A stretch of DNA of 64,000 nucleotides, from contig NZ_JACEIC010000001.1 of NCBI RefSeq assembly GCF_013778305.1, positions 806,001 to 870,000 of the forward strand. Reading direction: 5' to 3'. Origin of the DNA: Nocardioides agri. GTDB taxonomy: Bacteria > Actinomycetota > Actinomycetes > Propionibacteriales > Nocardioidaceae. Each line of letters begins with the position of its first letter. The first letter of the stretch is position 1. Below, one piece after another: positions 30,277 to 39,372 of the stretch. The position numbers and the translations under genes were made by a program. The notes beneath the pieces are model-generated. The model ran no database searches. It was not told the DNA's origin and was given only the letters and a program-made list of their open reading frames with translations.

Positions 30277-31275
30277 CTACTCCGCGCCGTCGGCGGGCAG
30301 CCGGGCGGGGAGCCCGAGCCGGGGGAACTGGTCGGCGTCGAAGATCACGACCTCGGTGATCTCCCCGCGGCTGATGCGCAGGACGTCGAGCGTCAGCGGC
30401 AGGTGGGCGCGCTCGTCCTCCTGCCAGAGGTAGAAGGCGATGGCGGGCTGCCGGTTCACCGAGGTGGGCACCCCCCGCAGGCCGGTGATCTCGGCGAAGC
30501 CGTCCGAGACCCAGTCGGCCACCACCGCGTCCCGGCCGACGCGCACGCCCGGCGTGGGCGGCATCGAGCTGCGTACGTCGTCGCGCAGCATCGTGGCGAG
30601 CGCGTCGACGTCCGTGGCCTCGGTGGCGACGGTGAAGCGGCGCAGCAGCTCGCGGGTCGCGGCGTCGGGCTCGCTGCCGGTCCAGTCCTGCCGCTCGGCG
30701 GGGAGGTGCTCCCGCAGGCCGGCGCGGGCCCGCTGCAGCGCGCTGTTGACCGAGTTGACCGAGTCACCGAGGAGGTCGGCGACCTCCTTGGCCGGCCAGC
30801 CGAGCACGTCCCGCAGGACCAGCACCGCCCGCGGGCGGGGAGCGAGGTGCTGGAGGGCGACGAGGTAGGCCAGCTCGATCGTCTCCCGGGCGACGGCCAC
30901 CGCCTCCGGCTCGTCCGCGTCACCCGCCGGCAGCTCGTCGAGCAGCCGGTCCGGGTAGGGCTGCAGCCACCGCACCTCGCCGCCGGTCGCGGGCTCGGGG
31001 CGGCGCTTGTCGAGCAGGTCGAGGCTGGCGTTGGTGGCGATCCGGTAGAGCCAGGCGCGGAACGTCGACCGGCCCTCGAAGGTCTCCCGCCGCCGCCAGG
31101 CCCGCAGGAACGTCTCCTGCACCGTGTCCTCGGCGTCCTCGAACGAGCCGAGCATCCGGTAACAGTGCACGTGCAGCTCCCGGCGGTGCGGCTCCGTCAG
31201 CCTCGCGAAGGCGGTCTCGTCGACCTCCCCCAGACCGTCCACGTCCGGCTCCTCCAGTCGGGTGTCCACGCTCAT
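30277..31275 (-). CDS. ECF sigma factor with SnoaL-like C-terminal domain (SigG/TIGR02960 type)
   Basis: Alternative sigma factor of 332 aa. Region sigma2 shows HRRELHVHCYRMLGSFEDAEDTVQETFLRAWRRRETFEGRSTFRAWLYRIATNASLDLLDKRR (about residues 29-92). Region sigma4 shows LAPRPRAVLVLRDVLGWPAKEVADLLGDSVNSVNSALQRARAGLREHL (about residues 143-192). Residues about 205-325 form a SnoaL/NTF2-like domain with TFTVATEATDVDALATMLRDDV-like opening and FYLWQEDERAHLPLTLDVLRI. In this ECF class the extra domain replaces a classical anti-sigma factor and modulates activity (established for related groups). A small membrane protein follows at 4 bp. Target promoters unknown. Confidence 0.88.
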   Translation of the reverse strand: MSVDTRLEEPDVDGLGEVDETAFARLTEPHRRELHVHCYRMLGSFEDAEDTVQETFLRAWRRRETFEGRSTFRAWLYRIATNASLDLLDKRRPEPATGGEVRWLQPYPDRLLDELPAGDADEPEAVAVARETIELAYLVALQHLAPRPRAVLVLRDVLGWPAKEVADLLGDSVNSVNSALQRARAGLREHLPAERQDWTGSEPDAATRELLRRFTVATEATDVDALATMLRDDVRSSMPPTPGVRVGRDAVVADWVSDGFAEITGLRGVPTSVNRQPAIAFYLWQEDERAHLPLTLDVLRISRGEITEVVIFDADQFPRLGLPARLPADGAE

Positions 31276-31340
31276 CGCCTCAACCTCTCCGTCGCATCAT
31301 GTCCTGTCGCACGTGTGACGGCAGCGAGCGGCGGAAGTCA

Positions 31341-32141
31341 TCACCCGGGTGCCGGCGACGGCTCCGTGTCGGCGTCGGTGAAGGGCGCGCCGCCGCCGAA
31401 CGAGTCGGACACGGCGGCTGCGTCGAGCACGCGGTACGGCGAGCCGGCGGTCGTCGCCCGCCGCCGCAGCGCGTCGAGGGGCAGGGTGCCGGCGGTCGCC
31501 ACGACCACCAGGTTGCCGGCCCGTCGGGCGCGCAGCGTGGCCGGCTCCGCGGTGAGGAGCAGGTGGGGGAACGAGGTGCGCACGGCGGCGACGGCCCGCC
31601 GGGTCCACGCGAACGGCGCCCGGTCGGTGAGGTTGAGCGCCACCACACCCGCACCGCCCGCGACGCGCGCGAGCTCGGCGTACGCCTCGGCGGTGACGAG
31701 CGAGCCCGGCACCCGCGCGTCGGCGAACGCGTCGACGACGACGAGGTCGGCGCTGCCGTCGCGCAGCGCCGCCAGGCCGGTGCGTCCGTCGGCGGCGCGC
31801 ACCTTGATGCCGCTCTGGCGCGGCAGCGGCAGCTCGCGGCGCACGAGCTCGGTGACCCGAGCGTCCGGCTCGAGCACCACCTGGGCCGACCGCGGGCGGG
31901 TGGCGGCGACGTACCGGGGCAGGGTCAGCCCGGCGCCGCCGACGTGGACCACCCGCAGCGGCTCCCCTGCCGGGCCGACGGCGTCGACGACGTCGCCCAG
32001 GCGGCGTACGTACTCGAACACGAGCCGGGTGGGGTCGGTCAGGTCGACGTAGGACTGGTCCATCCCCGACATCCGCAGCACGAACGACCCGGCTCGGTCG
32101 GCCGGCACGACCTCGGCCGGACGGTTCTCGGCGGCGTCCAC
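31341..32141 (-). CDS. Spermidine-synthase-like methyltransferase-fold protein
   Basis: Rossmann-fold protein of 266 aa resembling the catalytic half of spermidine synthase. RVVHVGGAGLTLPRYVAATRP is the SAM/dcSAM-binding loop; VLEPDARVTEL follows, where the acidic residue binds the ribose. KVRAADGRTGLAALRDGSADLVVVDAFADARVPGSLVTAEAY supplies the DAF and the LxT motif seen in polyamine aminopropyltransferases. It lacks the full DGG..R core of true spermidine synthases at some positions, so a diverged methyltransferase role is equally possible. GTG start at 32141. It diverges from the phosphatase-superfamily gene by 74 bp and is 66 bp upstream of the sigma-factor gene on the same strand. Confidence 0.8.
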   Translation of the reverse strand: MDAAENRPAEVVPADRAGSFVLRMSGMDQSYVDLTDPTRLVFEYVRRLGDVVDAVGPAGEPLRVVHVGGAGLTLPRYVAATRPRSAQVVLEPDARVTELVRRELPLPRQSGIKVRAADGRTGLAALRDGSADLVVVDAFADARVPGSLVTAEAYAELARVAGGAGVVALNLTDRAPFAWTRRAVAAVRTSFPHLLLTAEPATLRARRAGNLVVVATAGTLPLDALRRRATTAGSPYRVLDAAAVSDSFGGGAPFTDADTEPSPAPG

Positions 32142-32215
32142 GGGTCGGAGCCTGCCAGACGACCGCCCGAATCGGGGGACCCCCTGAGGGGGTCACCCTC
32201 CGCTACGGTCGCGCC

Positions 32216-34249
32216 ATGGGCGTGCTGCGGTGGGGCGACGTGGGCCGTGCCGCCGTGGCGCTGGTCGGCGCCGCGGTCGGCATCTGGATCTGCTCGTGGC
32301 TGATCCCCAGCTTCGACGTGGGCTCCTGGGAGGACGCCTTCCGCGTCGCCGTGCTGATCGCGATCTGCGGAGCCGTGCTCCGCTTCTTCCTCGTCCGGGG
32401 GGCCGTCCTCGTCGGCTGGGTCGCCGCACTGGTCGTCGGTCTCCTCGGCCAGGCGCTCGCCGTGTGGATCGTCGTCTACCTGCCGCGCGGGGGCGACGCG
32501 GCCGACATCGGCTGGGCCCTGGTCGCCTCCTGGATCATCGCCGCCGTCTCGACACTCTTCGTCTGGGTCGGGACCGCGGGCACCGACGACGCCGTGACCG
32601 CGACCCTCCTGCGCCGCGCCCGGCGCAGGAAGCAGGAGATCCCCGACCCCGAGGTCGCCGGCATCGTGTTCGTGCAGGCCGACGGCGTCCCCTTCCCGGT
32701 GCTCGACTGGTGCGTCCGGGCCGGCACGCTGCCCACGTTGTCCCGGTGGCTGCGCAGCGGCACCCACCGGTCGGCGGAGTGGCGGCCCAAGCTGCCCGCG
32801 ACCACGCCGGCCAGCCAGATGGGCATCCTCCACGGCACCATCGAGGGCATCCCCGCCTTCCGGTGGGTGGACCGCCCGACCGGCAAGGTCTACGTCGCCA
32901 ACCGGCCGGCGGACGCCGCCCTCATCGAGGCCGCGCACTCGGACGGTCGCGGGCTGCTCGCGGACGACGGTGTCTCCGTCAGCAACCTCTTCACGGGCGA
33001 CGCGCCCACGGCGTACGCCACGATGAGCGCGATCGGCCGCGGCCGGGAGACCCGGGAGTCACGCCAGGCCCTCTCGGAGTTCCTCGCCCGGCCCGCCGGG
33101 TTCGCTCGCAGCATGTCGCGCGCGATCAGCGAGATCGCCCGGGAGCGCTTCCAGGCCACCCGCGCCAAGCGCCGCGACATCCGGCCGCGCGTCCACCGCG
33201 GCTGGGCCTTCGCCGGCGAGCGGGCCGCGCTCACCGGGGTGATCCGCGACCTCAACACCACCCTCGTCGCCGACTCGATGCTCAAGGGTCGCCGCAGCAT
33301 CTACGTCGACTACGTCGACTACGACGCCGTCGCGCACCACGCCGGGATCCTGCAGCCGGAGTCGCTGGACGCCCTCGCGGGCATCGACGCCGTGCTCGCG
33401 CAGCTCGAGGCCATCGCCGCGGTCGCACCGCGGAAGTACCACATCGTCGTGCTGTCGGACCACGGCCAGTCGCAGGGCACGATCTTCGCGGACCGGTACG
33501 GCGAGGACCTCGCCGCGCTCGTCTCGCGGCTCACCGACTCGGCGGCGGTCTCCTCGCTGGAGAACGCCGAGGGCAGCGGCGCGGTGAACTCGATGGTCGC
33601 CGGCAACGCGAGCAGCGACACCGTGCTGGGCCGGGCGCTGCAGCGGGCCTCGGACCGGGCCGCGGAGCGGATCGCCGCCGACACCATCGAGACGACGAGC
33701 CCCGAGAAGGCCGAGGAGTTCCTGGTCTTCGGCTCCGGCAACCTCGGTCTCGTCTACGTCGCTGGCGAGAAGCACCGGCTGACCGTCGACGAGCTCACGG
33801 CGCGCTACCCGCAGCTGCTCCCCGGGCTGACCACGCACCCCGGTGTGGGGTTCGTCGTCGTCGACACCGCCGAGCACGGGCCGGTCGCGATCGGCGCCGC
33901 CGGCGAGCACCGCGTGCGCGAGGGTGTCGTGGTCGGCAGCGACCCGCTCACGCCGTACGGGCCGCACGCCCCCGAGTTCGTCCTCCGCGCCGCGACGATG
34001 CCCGAGGCACCGGACATCTACGTCAACAGCCTCGTGGACGAGCTCGACGAGGTCGCCGCGTTCGAGGGGCTGGTGGCCTGCCACGGCGGGCTCGGCGGCT
34101 GGCAGGACCGCGGCATGATCGTGCACCCCGCCGACTTCTCGCTGCCCGACGACATGGTCGTCGGCGCCGACGCGCTGCACCGGGTCCTGGTGGGGTGGCT
34201 CGAGGACCTCGGTCACCGCGCCGGCCTCCGGGAGGACGCGGATGCCTGA
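32216..34249 (+). CDS. Membrane-anchored alkaline-phosphatase-superfamily protein with holin-like N-terminus
   Basis: Protein of 677 aa. The first 115 residues form four membrane helices (AAVALVGAAVGIWICSWLIPSFDV and following) that resemble the phage-holin-4_2 / PF04020 type. Residues about 130-640 are an alkaline phosphatase/phosphodiesterase fold: VQADGVPFPVLDWCVRAGTLPTLSRWLRSGTHR supplies the metal-binding Asp and the substrate loop, TTPASQMGILHGTIEGIPAFRWVDR follows, VDYVDYDAVAHHAG gives the Asp/His metal ligands, and VVLSDHGQSQGTIF gives the DH pair. GFVVVDTAEHGPVAIG provides a late motif. It likely cleaves a phosphodiester of a membrane lipid or cell-surface polymer. The end overlaps the next gene by 8 bp, so both are coupled. 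Confidence 0.82.
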   Translation: MGVLRWGDVGRAAVALVGAAVGIWICSWLIPSFDVGSWEDAFRVAVLIAICGAVLRFFLVRGAVLVGWVAALVVGLLGQALAVWIVVYLPRGGDAADIGWALVASWIIAAVSTLFVWVGTAGTDDAVTATLLRRARRRKQEIPDPEVAGIVFVQADGVPFPVLDWCVRAGTLPTLSRWLRSGTHRSAEWRPKLPATTPASQMGILHGTIEGIPAFRWVDRPTGKVYVANRPADAALIEAAHSDGRGLLADDGVSVSNLFTGDAPTAYATMSAIGRGRETRESRQALSEFLARPAGFARSMSRAISEIARERFQATRAKRRDIRPRVHRGWAFAGERAALTGVIRDLNTTLVADSMLKGRRSIYVDYVDYDAVAHHAGILQPESLDALAGIDAVLAQLEAIAAVAPRKYHIVVLSDHGQSQGTIFADRYGEDLAALVSRLTDSAAVSSLENAEGSGAVNSMVAGNASSDTVLGRALQRASDRAAERIAADTIETTSPEKAEEFLVFGSGNLGLVYVAGEKHRLTVDELTARYPQLLPGLTTHPGVGFVVVDTAEHGPVAIGAAGEHRVREGVVVGSDPLTPYGPHAPEFVLRAATMPEAPDIYVNSLVDELDEVAAFEGLVACHGGLGGWQDRGMIVHPADFSLPDDMVVGADALHRVLVGWLEDLGHRAGLREDADA

Positions 34250-36602
34250 CCGGACCGAGCACCAGCCCCGGCGCTTCTTCGTCAACGACAACGGCTCGTC
34301 CCGGCGTCCCGTCGACCTGGCGCTCGCCGTGCTCGGCACGCTCGTCGCGGTGCTCAGCATGCTGGCCGTCGCCAACCCGCCCGGCCAGCTCGACGCGACC
34401 GTCCGGGCGGTCGCGGAGGACCTCCCCGACTGGGTGGCGAACGTCTTCGACGCGGTGTACGCCCTCGGCGCGGTCTACGCGGTCGTCGCCATCGTCCTCG
34501 CCGTCGCCACCGCCGGCCGGCGGGGCCGGCTGATGCTGGCGCTGCCGGTCGCCGTGGTCATCTCCGTCGCCGGAGTCCTGCTCTGCTCGTTCCTCGTCGG
34601 GGCCGGCTGGCCCGACCTCGCCCCCGACCCGGTCAAGGCCTCCTCTCCGGACACCTTCCCGACGGTCCGGGTCGCCGCCACCACCGCCGTGCTGCTGACG
34701 CTGCGTCCCTGGCTGGTCCTCGCCTACCGACGGCTCAGCATCAGCATCGTCGTCGTGCTCTGCATCGCGGCGTGGATCATCGGCACCGGTGGCCCCACCG
34801 ACGTGATCGGCGCGCTCGGCGTCGGCATGGCCGCCGCGGGTGTCGCCCTGGTCCTGGTCGGCTCGCCCGGCGGGCACCCCGACCTGGCGCAGGTCGCGCG
34901 CAGCCTCGCGTCCCTGGGGGTCGACGCGGCCGACCTGCGCTTCGCCGAGCACCAACCCTGGGGGACGCGGGTCCTGCACGCGGTCTCCACCACCGCAGGT
35001 CCGGTCGTCATCAAGGTCTACGGCCGCGACGCGACCGATGCCCACCGCTCCGCGCGCTGGTGGCGCACCCTGGTCTACCGCGACCAGTCCGCTCCCGACG
35101 CCACCCGGCTCCAGCTCGTGGAGCACGAGGCCCTGGTCACGATCCTCGCCGAGCGGGCCGGCGTCGCCGTCCCCGCCGTGGTCGCCGCTGCCAGCGCCCT
35201 CGGCGACGCGGTGCTGGTCCTCGGCCGGCCGCCGACACCCATCGGGAGCAGCACGGACATCGACGACGCCACGTTGCGCGCGACGTGGACGGCGGTGGCC
35301 CGCCTGCACGCCGCCGGCCTCACGCACGGGCGGCTGATCCTCGACCGGGTCGGGATGTCTCCCGACGGCACGGCGGTCCTCTCCGACTTCGCGGAGGGTC
35401 GGATCGCGGCGACGGAGGCCGAACGCAACCGCGAGGTCGCGATCCTGCTCATCGCCCTGGCGCTCCGGGTCGGTGCCGACCGGGCGACCGATGCCGCCCT
35501 CGCCGCGCTCGGCACCGAGCAGGTGGCCGCGGCCCAGCCCTACCTCCAGCGCGCGGCGCTTCCTCGCGAGGTGCGGCCCCAGCCGGGCGTGAAGGAGACG
35601 ATCCCGGCCGTCTCCGCCGCGATCTCCGAGCGGACCGGTGTCGACGCGCCACCGCCGGCGCCCATCCAGCGGTTCGGCTGGCGCGACCTGGCGCAGACGG
35701 CGCTCATCCTGGTCGCGGCGTACGCGCTGCTGAGCACCCTGGTCGGACTGGACTGGCAGACCGTTCTCGACACCTGGCAGCACGCGAACTGGGCGTGGGT
35801 CGCTGCCGGTCTCGTCATCGCCCAGGGGACCGCCGTCGCGGACTCGATCTCGACGATGTCCGCGGTGCCGAGCCGGCTGCCGCTGTGGCCGCTGGTGCAG
35901 ATCCAGTACGGCATCAAGACCCTCGGGCTCGCCGTGTCCGCCTCCGTGGGTCGACTGGCGCTGAACACCTCGTTCCTGCGCAGGTATGGCGAGGGTCCGT
36001 CCGTCGCTGTGAGCGCGGTGGCGCTGGACGCCGCCGCCGCCTCGCTGTGCAACGTCATCGTGGTCGCCCTCGGGCTGCTGCTCGCCGACCAGATGCCGGA
36101 CCTCGACCTCGCGGGCCCGGGTGACCTCGAGAAGCTCATGGCCGCGCTGGCGCTGGCGATCGTCGTGTCGGTCGTGACGCTGGTGGCCGTCCCGAAGCTG
36201 CGGCGCAAGATCGCCGAGGCGGTCCGCAGCACCTGGGCCTCGCTCAAGGTCGTCACGGCCAACCCGGCGCGTGCCCTCCTCATGTTCGGCACCAACCTCG
36301 CGTCGCTGCTGATCACCGGCATCGCGCTCACCTGCATGTGCGCCGGGCTCAACCCCGGCGTCTCCTACGGAGAGGCCGTGTTCGTGGTGGGCGCCGCGGC
36401 ACTCTTCTCCGCGCTCATCCCCGTGCCGGGCAACGTCGGCGTCGCCGAGGCCGCCCTGGCGGCCGGTCTGGTCGCCGTCGGGGTCCCGAGCGGACCGGCG
36501 TTCGCGATCGCGGTCACGCAGCGGATCGCCACGTCGTACCTGCCGGACGTCTACGGCGGCTGGGCCCTGCGGTGGCTCCGCAAGGAGGACTACATCGACT
36601 GA
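34242..36602 (+). CDS. Large membrane protein: pseudokinase-like domain plus UPF0104/LPG-synthase-like TM region
   Basis: Protein of 786 aa. Residues 1-210 hold about six membrane helices. Residues about 225-440 resemble an aminoglycoside-phosphotransferase/Bud32-like kinase: VVIKVYGRD with Lys near 258, a loop THGRLILDRVGMSPDGTAVLSDFAEG near 361-386. The catalytic HxD is changed to HGR and DFG to DFA, so phosphotransfer is doubtful. Residues about 476-786 are the UPF0104 (PF03706) flippase-like region of lysylphosphatidylglycerol synthases, with IKTLGLAVSASVGRLALNTSFLRRYGEG and ALFSALIPVPGNVGVAEAALAAGL. It lacks the soluble aminoacyltransferase domain. Coupled to the phosphatase-superfamily gene by an 8-bp overlap, it may flip or gate a lipid that the partner processes (inference). 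Confidence 0.83.
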   Translation: MPDRTEHQPRRFFVNDNGSSRRPVDLALAVLGTLVAVLSMLAVANPPGQLDATVRAVAEDLPDWVANVFDAVYALGAVYAVVAIVLAVATAGRRGRLMLALPVAVVISVAGVLLCSFLVGAGWPDLAPDPVKASSPDTFPTVRVAATTAVLLTLRPWLVLAYRRLSISIVVVLCIAAWIIGTGGPTDVIGALGVGMAAAGVALVLVGSPGGHPDLAQVARSLASLGVDAADLRFAEHQPWGTRVLHAVSTTAGPVVIKVYGRDATDAHRSARWWRTLVYRDQSAPDATRLQLVEHEALVTILAERAGVAVPAVVAAASALGDAVLVLGRPPTPIGSSTDIDDATLRATWTAVARLHAAGLTHGRLILDRVGMSPDGTAVLSDFAEGRIAATEAERNREVAILLIALALRVGADRATDAALAALGTEQVAAAQPYLQRAALPREVRPQPGVKETIPAVSAAISERTGVDAPPPAPIQRFGWRDLAQTALILVAAYALLSTLVGLDWQTVLDTWQHANWAWVAAGLVIAQGTAVADSISTMSAVPSRLPLWPLVQIQYGIKTLGLAVSASVGRLALNTSFLRRYGEGPSVAVSAVALDAAAASLCNVIVVALGLLLADQMPDLDLAGPGDLEKLMAALALAIVVSVVTLVAVPKLRRKIAEAVRSTWASLKVVTANPARALLMFGTNLASLLITGIALTCMCAGLNPGVSYGEAVFVVGAAALFSALIPVPGNVGVAEAALAAGLVAVGVPSGPAFAIAVTQRIATSYLPDVYGGWALRWLRKEDYID

Positions 36603-36626
36603 GGCGCCGCCCGTAGGATCCGGTGC

Positions 36627-37163
36627 GTGCCGGGTCGTCCACAGCGCGTCGTCGTCGCCGGCGCCAGCGGGTCGGGGAAGAGCACCCTGGCCGCGCGCAT
36701 CGGCGCCCTCCTGGACCTTCCGTACACCGAGATGGACTCGCTCTACCACGGCCCGGGCTGGGTCCCGCGGCCGTCGTTCGAGGCCGACGTCGACGCGCTG
36801 GTGGCCGGTGAGCGCTGGGTGACGGAGTGGCAGTACTCCCATGCCCGGCCGCTGCTGGCCGAGCGCGCGGACCTCTTCGTCTGGCTGGACCTGCCCTACC
36901 CGCTCGTCCTCGCCCGCGTCGTCCGGCGCACGGTGCGGCGCCGGCTGCGCCGCGAGGAGCTGTGGAACGGCAACCAGGAGGGCCCGCTGCACACGTTCTT
37001 CACCGATCCCGAGCACATCGTGCGCTGGTCGTGGCAGACCCGGCACCAGTACCGCGAGCGCGTGCCCGCCGTCGCCGCCGACCGGCCGGACCTGCCGATC
37101 GTGCGGCTGCGCAGCCGCCGACAGCTGGAGCGGTGGCTGGGTGACCTAGGCTCTCCGCCGTGA
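36627..37163 (+). CDS. P-loop kinase-like protein (adenylate kinase / FlaR-like)
   Basis: Cytoplasmic P-loop NTPase of 178 aa. Walker A is [38 protein letters not shown] (about residues 8-45), typical of the small adenylate-kinase-like proteins sometimes called DNA-topology-modulation FlaR. WVTEWQYSHARPLLAERADLFVWLDLPYPLVLARVVRRTVRRRL follows, with a DLPY lid. RSRRQLERWLGDL closes it. The conserved Glu-Trp-Gln-Tyr box occurs in relatives; the substrate is unknown. The start is GTG 36627. The last codons overlap cobT by GTGA, so it travels with the cobT-cobS operon even though no corrinoid role is apparent. Confidence 0.85.
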   Translation: MPGRPQRVVVAGASGSGKSTLAARIGALLDLPYTEMDSLYHGPGWVPRPSFEADVDALVAGERWVTEWQYSHARPLLAERADLFVWLDLPYPLVLARVVRRTVRRRLRREELWNGNQEGPLHTFFTDPEHIVRWSWQTRHQYRERVPAVAADRPDLPIVRLRSRRQLERWLGDLGSPP

Positions 37164-38188
37164 TCGCACCGCCGTCCCCGACCGTCGCCGCCGCTGCCGC
37201 CGAGAGGCTCGCCGGCCTGGCCACACCCCCGGGGGCGCTCGGCCGGCTGGGCGAGCTGGCCGTCTGGATCGCGGCCGCGCAGGGCCAGGTGCCGCCCCGG
37301 CCGCTCGACAACGTGCGGCTGGTGATCTTCGCCGGCGACCACGGCGTCGCGCGGCACGGCGTCTCGGCGTACCCGCCCGAGATCACCGGCGCCATGGTGC
37401 GCACGTTCGTCGCCGGCCGCGCCGGCGTCTCGGCCCTCGCCGCGGCGCACGGCGTCGCGGTGCGGGTGCTCGACATCGGCGTCGACGACGACCTGGATGG
37501 CGTGCCGGACGACGTACGCCGCCACAAGGTGCGCCGCTCCTCGGGCGCGATCCACGTCGAGGACGCCCTGAGCGCGGCCGAGACCGAGGCGGCGCTGGCC
37601 GCCGGCGCCGCGGTCGCCCGCGAGGAGGTCGCCGCCGGGGCGCAGGTCCTTATCTCCGGTGACATGGGGATCGGCAACACCACGCCCGCCGCGGCCCTGG
37701 TCGCGGCCGGGCTGGGCCTCCCCGCCTCGGAGGTCACCGGGCGGGGCACCGGCATCGACGCCGGCGCCTGGACCCACAAGGTCGAGGTGATCGACCGGGC
37801 CCTGGCCCGGGCCGGCGACAGTCTCACCGACCCCGTCGCGTGCCTCACCGCGCTCGGCAGCGCCGACCTCGCCGCGAGCACCGGCTACCTCCTCGAGGCG
37901 GCCCGCCTCGGCGTACCCGTGGTCCTCGACGGGCTGATGGCCGTGGCCTGCGCGCTCACCGCCGACCGGATCGAGCCCGGCGCGGCCGCGTGGTACGTCG
38001 CCGGTCACCGCTCCACCGAGCCCGCCCAGTCGCTGGCGCTCGCCAAGCTCGGCCTCGAGCCGCTGCTCGACCTCGGGCTCCGGCTCGGCGAGGGCAGCGG
38101 CGCCGTCGCCGCGGTGCCGCTGCTGCGCAGCGCGGTCGCCGTGCTGCGCGACGTGGCGCTGCTCTCCGAGCTCCTCCCCGATGCCTGA
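37160..38188 (+). CDS. cobT: Nicotinate-nucleotide--dimethylbenzimidazole phosphoribosyltransferase
   Basis: Enzyme of 342 aa that makes alpha-ribazole 5'-phosphate from dimethylbenzimidazole and nicotinate mononucleotide in the nucleotide-loop branch of B12 synthesis. Signatures: TPPGALGRLGELAVWIA, VIFAGDHGVARHGVSAYP (nucleotide site), GDMGIGNTTPAAAL, GRGTGIDAGAW and the catalytic Glu region in LLDLGLRLGEGSGA. GTG start overlaps the preceding gene by 4 bp and its stop overlaps cobS by 8 bp, so it is one operon. cobU and cobF lie 20 kb away in this window on the other strand. Confidence 0.95.
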   Translation: MIAPPSPTVAAAAAERLAGLATPPGALGRLGELAVWIAAAQGQVPPRPLDNVRLVIFAGDHGVARHGVSAYPPEITGAMVRTFVAGRAGVSALAAAHGVAVRVLDIGVDDDLDGVPDDVRRHKVRRSSGAIHVEDALSAAETEAALAAGAAVAREEVAAGAQVLISGDMGIGNTTPAAALVAAGLGLPASEVTGRGTGIDAGAWTHKVEVIDRALARAGDSLTDPVACLTALGSADLAASTGYLLEAARLGVPVVLDGLMAVACALTADRIEPGAAAWYVAGHRSTEPAQSLALAKLGLEPLLDLGLRLGEGSGAVAAVPLLRSAVAVLRDVALLSELLPDA

Positions 38189-38873
38189 CGCCTGGCGGCT
38201 CGCGGTCGGCACGCTGACTGCCGTCCCGGTCGCCGCTCCCCGGCAGGTCGACCGCACCACCGCTCGCAACGCGCTGCTGCTCGCCCCGCTGGCCGTGCTG
38301 CCGCTCGGCATCATCGTCGCCGCGGTGCTGATCCTCGGGCGGACGGCGGACCTGCCACCGCTGGCCACCGGGTTCCTCGCGGTCGGCGGGCTGGCCCTCG
38401 GCTCGCGGGGGCTGCACTGGGACGGTCTCTCCGACACCGTCGACGGCCTCACCGCGTCGTACGACCGCGAGCGCGCGCTCGCCGTGATGAAGACCGGCAC
38501 GAGCGGCCCCGCCGGCGTCCTGGCGACCGTCGTCGTCGCCGGTGTGCAGGCCGCCGCCTTCGGCGCGCTGACCGACGAGGTGGTCATCGCCGGGACCCTC
38601 GTCTGTCTCTCGCGCTGCGCCCTCTGGATCGCCTGCTGCACCCGCGTCCCCGCCGCCCGCCCCGACGGCCTCGGCGTCGGCTTCACGGCCACCGTCCCGG
38701 TGCTCGTCGCCGCCCCCGCCGTGCTCCTCCTCGGCGTCACCGGCGGTCTGGTCGTGCTGGCCCTCGTCGCCCATGCCGTCCGTCGCCTCGGCGGCGTGAC
38801 CGGCGACGTGATGGGCGCTGCCGTCGAGCTGGCGCTCGCGACGATGCTGGTCTCGGCAGTCGCCGTGCTGTGA
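38181..38873 (+). CDS. cobS: Adenosylcobinamide-GDP ribazoletransferase (cobalamin synthase)
   Basis: Integral membrane enzyme of 230 aa that joins alpha-ribazole to adenosylcobinamide-GDP, the last nucleotide-loop step. The sequence contains the acidic motif GLALGSRGLHWDGLSDTVDGLTASYDRERALAVMKTGTSGPAGV (about residues 71-115), where the Asp residues bind the diphosphate metal. RRLGGVTGDVMGAAVELALATML is the C-terminal CobS signature, ending in a hydrophobic helix. Five to six membrane segments are visible. It overlaps cobT and ends 25 bp before a convergent SRPBCC gene. Confidence 0.95.
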   Translation: MPDAWRLAVGTLTAVPVAAPRQVDRTTARNALLLAPLAVLPLGIIVAAVLILGRTADLPPLATGFLAVGGLALGSRGLHWDGLSDTVDGLTASYDRERALAVMKTGTSGPAGVLATVVVAGVQAAAFGALTDEVVIAGTLVCLSRCALWIACCTRVPAARPDGLGVGFTATVPVLVAAPAVLLLGVTGGLVVLALVAHAVRRLGGVTGDVMGAAVELALATMLVSAVAVL

Positions 38874-38898
38874 CCCGCTCAGCGCGCGGGCCTGCTGG

Positions 38899-39372
38899 TC
38901 ACGGGCGAGTCAGGATGGTCTCGAGCTGCTCGAGGGAGCGTTCGGCGTATCCGCTCCACATGCGACCGATCACGGTCAGGGTCAGCCGCGCCGGCGATCC
39001 CGTCGGATACATCGTCCAGGTCCACGTGACCCGTGAGCTCGTGCCCTCCGCCGCGACGGACCAAGCGCCGTCGATGGTGCGCAGGAAGGGTCGGAGCCGG
39101 CCATGCAGGTCATCGAGCCGGTAGGCGAACCCGCGCGGTCGGTCGACGGAGGTGAGCGTCTCTCGCAGGCTGCCGCCGTCGGCGAGCCGGATGACGCGGT
39201 CCTGGCCGACGCTTCCCCAGTCGGCCGGCTCGTCCACCACCTCCTGCACTGGCGGGAAGGCGGCATACCGACGACTGAAGAGGTCCGGCAGCGGCGCACC
39301 CATCAGCCGGTCGAAGGCCACTGTCTGCTCGACGGGGAGCAGCCGCGATGCCTCAACGCGATAGCCCGACAT
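38899..39372 (-). CDS. SRPBCC (START/Bet v1-like) family protein
   Basis: Small cytoplasmic protein of 157 aa with the Bet v1 hydrophobic-pocket layout. An initial strand and helix (YRVEASRLLPVEQTVAFDRLMGAPL), strands ADGGSLRETLTSVDRPRGFAYRLDDL, then SSRVTWTWTMYPTGSPARLTLTVIGRMW and a long C-terminal helix SGYAERSLEQLETIL. Such proteins bind hydrophobic ligands such as lipids or polyketides; no ligand can be assigned. It starts the stress-type region and is followed, after 96 bp, by the CoA-binding protein gene on the same strand. It converges with cobS. Confidence 0.82.
   Translation of the reverse strand: MSGYRVEASRLLPVEQTVAFDRLMGAPLPDLFSRRYAAFPPVQEVVDEPADWGSVGQDRVIRLADGGSLRETLTSVDRPRGFAYRLDDLHGRLRPFLRTIDGAWSVAAEGTSSRVTWTWTMYPTGSPARLTLTVIGRMWSGYAERSLEQLETILTRP

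Noticed and set aside
30277..31275. Classical zinc-binding anti-sigma factor next to the ECF sigma gene
   Set aside because: The adjacent small membrane protein has no HxxxCxxC motif, so no ZAS-type anti-sigma call is made.
34023..37046. Minus-strand frame of 1007 codons opposite the pseudokinase and P-loop genes
   Set aside because: Shadow of well-supported plus-strand genes with no recognisable domain.
37100..38900. B12 riboswitch upstream of cobT
   Set aside because: The gene upstream overlaps cobT and no B12 box is seen; the only cobalamin aptamer found is ahead of nrdA.
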